Shown here one piece after another: positions 62,013 to 64,000 of a DNA stretch of 64,000 bases. The notes under the pieces are model-generated. The model did not search any database. It worked only from the letters and a program-made list of their open reading frames with translations, and was not told where the DNA came from. How positions within the stretch are numbered: position 1 is the stretch's first letter; each line of letters begins with the position of its first letter. The translations under genes and the position numbers were made by a program. Where the stretch lies: assembly GCF_014334015.1 (NCBI RefSeq), contig NZ_CP060488.1:4670501-4734500 (forward strand). Direction: 5' to 3'. The stretch comes from Bacteroides sp. M10 (lineage in GTDB: Bacteria > Bacteroidota > Bacteroidia > Bacteroidales > Bacteroidaceae).

Positions 62013-63317
62013 ATGGCGAAAAAGAAAATAGCAGGCACAAAGAATGTATATGAACTAGCACAAGAACGACTGAAAGTTATATTTAATGAATTTGATAATA
62101 TATATGTGTCATTTTCCGGAGGTAAGGACAGTGGGGTATTGCTGAATATGTGCATCGATTATATTCGGAAGAACAATTTGAAGATACGTTTGGGAGTTTT
62201 TCACATGGATTATGAAATCCAGTATAAAATGACTATTGACTATGTAGACCGGATGCTGGAGGCCAATAAGGATATTTTGGATGTATACCGGGTATGCATC
62301 CCTTTCCGTGTGGCTACCTGCACCTCGATGTATCAATCTTTTTGGCGGCCGTGGGAAGACAGCAAAAAGAATATATGGGTTCGTTCCATGCCGAAAAAGG
62401 CAATGACCAAAGAAGATTTTCCTTTTTATAATACAACCATGTGGGATTATGAATTTCAGATGCGTTTTGCGCAATGGATACATAATAAAAAAGATGCAGT
62501 GCGCACTTGTTGTCTGATCGGGATTCGTACACAGGAAAGTTTCAATCGGTGGAGATGTATCTATATGAGTCGTAAATTCCAGATGTATCATAAATATAGA
62601 TGGACTTCAAAAGTGGGGAATGATATTTATAATGCCTACCCTATTTATGACTGGAAGACAACGGATGTATGGACTGCCAATGGAAAATTCCAGTGGGATT
62701 ATAATGTTTTATATGATCTTTATTATCGTGCCGGAGTCAATCTGGAGCGTCAGCGTGTAGCAAGTCCCTTTATTAATGAGGCCCAAGAGAGTTTGCAGCT
62801 TTACCGGGTGCTTGATCCCAATACCTGGGGTAAAATGGTGGGAAGGGTGAACGGTGTGAACTTTACCGGTATGTATGGTGGTACTCATGCAATGGGATGG
62901 CAGTCGGTGAAACTTCCTGAAGGATATACATGGCGCGAGTTTATGTATTTTTTGTTGTCCACTCTGCCGGAGCGGGCGAGGAAGAATTATCTCCGGAAAC
63001 TTTCAGTAAGTGTGAATTTCTGGCGGACAAAGGGCGGATGTCTAAGTGATGCCACTATCCAAAAGCTGATTGATGCGAAGGTGCCGATTATCGTTATGGA
63101 CAACAGTAACTACAAAACGTTGAAGAAACCGGTGCGTATGGAATATCAGGATGATATTGATATTCCGGAGTTTAAGGAAATACCCACGTATAAGCGGATG
63201 TGTGTCTGTATCCTCAAGAATGACCATGCCTGCAAATACATGGGATTCTCGCCAACAAAAGAGGAGATGAGTAAAAGAAGTCAAGTTATGGAACAATATA
63301 GAATCATAGTATCATGA
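62013..63317 (+). CDS. IbrA-like protein: PAPS reductase-family domain plus DUF3440
   Basis: A 434-aa protein. The N-terminal half is an adenine-nucleotide alpha-hydrolase fold with the PP-loop SFSGGKDSG (SGGKDS at 35-40), as in PAPS reductases, DndC and tRNA thiolases. The C-terminal half (from about SPFINEAQESLQLYRVLDP) is the DUF3440 region. This architecture is that of IbrA, which with IbrB raises expression of eib genes in E. coli; the chemistry is unknown. Cys residues occur near the middle (RTCCLIG) and C-terminus (RMCVCILKNDHAC), suggesting metal or thiol chemistry. It overlaps the IbrB-like gene by 4 nt. Confidence 0.85.
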   Translation: MAKKKIAGTKNVYELAQERLKVIFNEFDNIYVSFSGGKDSGVLLNMCIDYIRKNNLKIRLGVFHMDYEIQYKMTIDYVDRMLEANKDILDVYRVCIPFRVATCTSMYQSFWRPWEDSKKNIWVRSMPKKAMTKEDFPFYNTTMWDYEFQMRFAQWIHNKKDAVRTCCLIGIRTQESFNRWRCIYMSRKFQMYHKYRWTSKVGNDIYNAYPIYDWKTTDVWTANGKFQWDYNVLYDLYYRAGVNLERQRVASPFINEAQESLQLYRVLDPNTWGKMVGRVNGVNFTGMYGGTHAMGWQSVKLPEGYTWREFMYFLLSTLPERARKNYLRKLSVSVNFWRTKGGCLSDATIQKLIDAKVPIIVMDNSNYKTLKKPVRMEYQDDIDIPEFKEIPTYKRMCVCILKNDHACKYMGFSPTKEEMSKRSQVMEQYRIIVS

Positions 63318-63856
63318 GTGTAGATAAAAGCCCTGTTTACGAAGTAAAAGCAGTACCTGTAGAAAAAGTATATGCGAACGATTATAATCCGAATGTCGTA
63401 GCACCACCTGAAATGAAGTTGCTGGAACTTTCTATTTGGGAAGATGGTTTTACGATGCCTTGTGTATGCTATTATGATAAGGAGGCGGACAATTATATCC
63501 TGGTAGATGGCTACCATCGTTATACAGTATTGAAAACTTCCCAACGGATCTATAAGCGTGAAAACGGCTTATTGCCGATTGTGGTGATAGACAAGGACTT
63601 GTCTAACCGTATGAGTTCAACAATCCGGCACAACCGTGCCCGCGGAATGCATAACATTGAATTGATGTGCAACATTGTTGCGGAGCTTGACAAGGCAGGT
63701 ATGTCCGATCAATGGATTATGAAAAATATCGGTATGGATCGTGATGAATTGTTGCGCCTGAAGCAAATTTCAGGACTTGCCGATCTGTTTGCCAATCGCG
63801 AATTCAGTATTCCTGATGAGGTGGCTCCTACGGAAACAGAACGCAAAACCTTATAA
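63314..63856 (+). CDS. IbrB-like ParB/sulfiredoxin-fold protein
   Basis: A 180-aa protein with the ParB N-terminal fold: VEKVYANDYNPNVV start, VDGYHRY (64-70, the ParB/Srx G-x-x-R type loop) and SSTIRHNRARG. A helical segment, IVAELDKAGMSDQWIMKNIGMDRDELLRLKQ, follows and may bind DNA. No centromere-binding ParB partner (ParA) is present. The 4-nt ATGA overlap with the IbrA-like gene shows translational coupling. ParB-fold proteins can hydrolyse nucleotides such as CTP or, in sulfiredoxin, ATP. The exact activity here is unknown. Confidence 0.85.
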   Translation: MSVDKSPVYEVKAVPVEKVYANDYNPNVVAPPEMKLLELSIWEDGFTMPCVCYYDKEADNYILVDGYHRYTVLKTSQRIYKRENGLLPIVVIDKDLSNRMSSTIRHNRARGMHNIELMCNIVAELDKAGMSDQWIMKNIGMDRDELLRLKQISGLADLFANREFSIPDEVAPTETERKTL

Positions 63857-63890
63857 TCTGATAGCTATATATATACAGGAATTGAACATT

Positions 63891-63990
63891 TTGTCATTTA
63901 GGCACAAATTATACAAGTTATCAGACTGCTTTATTGTATAAAATGGTCGTTGATCTTGCTTAATTTGTGCCTGAATTATATCTAAATGAC
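63891..63990. repeat. Nested inverted repeat after the IbrB-like gene
   Basis: TGTCATTTAG (63891-63900) pairs with CTAAATGACA (63981-63990), and directly inside it GCACAAATTA (63901-63910) pairs with TAATTTGTGC (63960-63969). The right arm has an 11-nt insertion (63970-63980). There is no T-run, so it is not a standard terminator. It lies beyond the last gene, at the window edge. Confidence 0.75.
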
Positions 63991-64000
63991 ATAAAAAACT

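Overview
The window looks like chromosome of a gut Bacteroides species. Most upstream regions carry the Bacteroides -7 promoter box (TAnnTTTG) instead of an E. coli -10. The gene content also fits: an Na+-pumping NQR operon, DUF4248 and HU-HIG proteins, a fused glycine dehydrogenase, a SusC-style TonB receptor with a carboxypeptidase-like N-domain, DUF1573, DUF4923 and PorQ-like proteins. The species cannot be fixed from the sequence alone.

Layout: (1) 1-4907 is an accessory cassette: the 3' part of a TOPRIM/RecA primase-helicase, a 30-bp perfect inverted repeat, a DUF4248 protein, an AAA-ATPase/PD-(D/E)XK protein, a helically phased decamer repeat in front of an HU-HIG gene, a small coiled-coil protein and an N-acetylmuramoyl-L-alanine amidase. 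(2) 4908-12356 (minus) is a six-gene exopolysaccharide operon: a half-length TolC-like protein, a Wzc-like chain-length protein whose kinase motifs are lost, a Wzy/ligase-like polymerase, two GT2 enzymes (one with processive-synthase motifs) and a GT4. (3) 12494-15384 has a BamA/TamA-like barrel and a secreted C1 (bleomycin hydrolase-type) peptidase. (4) 15721-21665 is nqrABCDEF, closed by a strong terminator. (5) 21915-30631 holds a probable 59-aa gene, a DbpA-like helicase, serC-serA-DUF1015, a YigZ/IMPACT protein, a C39-like protein, an orphan HpaII-family restriction endonuclease and a nitroreductase. (6) 30755-37522 (minus) holds gcvP, an MBL hydrolase, rsmG, a DUF3298 lipoprotein, a YecH-like protein and a membrane metallophosphoesterase. 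(7) 37719-43168 is a copper-handling operon (Cys-rich membrane protein, TonB receptor, periplasmic HMA protein, Cu+ P-type ATPase) with an AraC regulator beside it. (8) 44215-56336 is mostly core genes: lipB, PorQ-like, an esterase-DUF1460 fusion, an OPT transporter, DUF1573, an SSS symporter-engB-DUF4923 operon, recR, GNAT, YqgE and an aminotransferase. (9) 56489-57639 has tRNA-Asp and fabH. (10) 57921-63856 is a second accessory stretch: DUF4248, a DnaB paralogue with a winged-helix partner, another DUF4248-like gene, then a plus-strand module of a coiled-coil protein, a GNAT-like protein, an IbrA-like PAPS-reductase-family protein and an IbrB-like ParB-fold protein.

Functional themes. The two accessory stretches carry replication-type proteins with DUF4248 genes but no integrase, transposase or origin that I can see, so they look like resident modules or remnants of mobile replicons. 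The exopolysaccharide operon lacks an initiating glycosyltransferase, a Wzx flippase and an OPX/Wza protein within the window, so it must be completed from elsewhere or work differently. The copper operon has outer-membrane, periplasmic and inner-membrane parts in one transcription unit. Several genes (22141, 27411, 44215 and possibly 37719 and 52603) begin only 4-9 nt after a -7 box, which suggests leaderless or near-leaderless mRNAs. The most unusual items are the decamer array at 3421-3490, the IbrAB-like four-gene module at 61085-63856, the pseudokinase-type Wzc, the orphan HpaII-family gene and the esterase-DUF1460 fusion.
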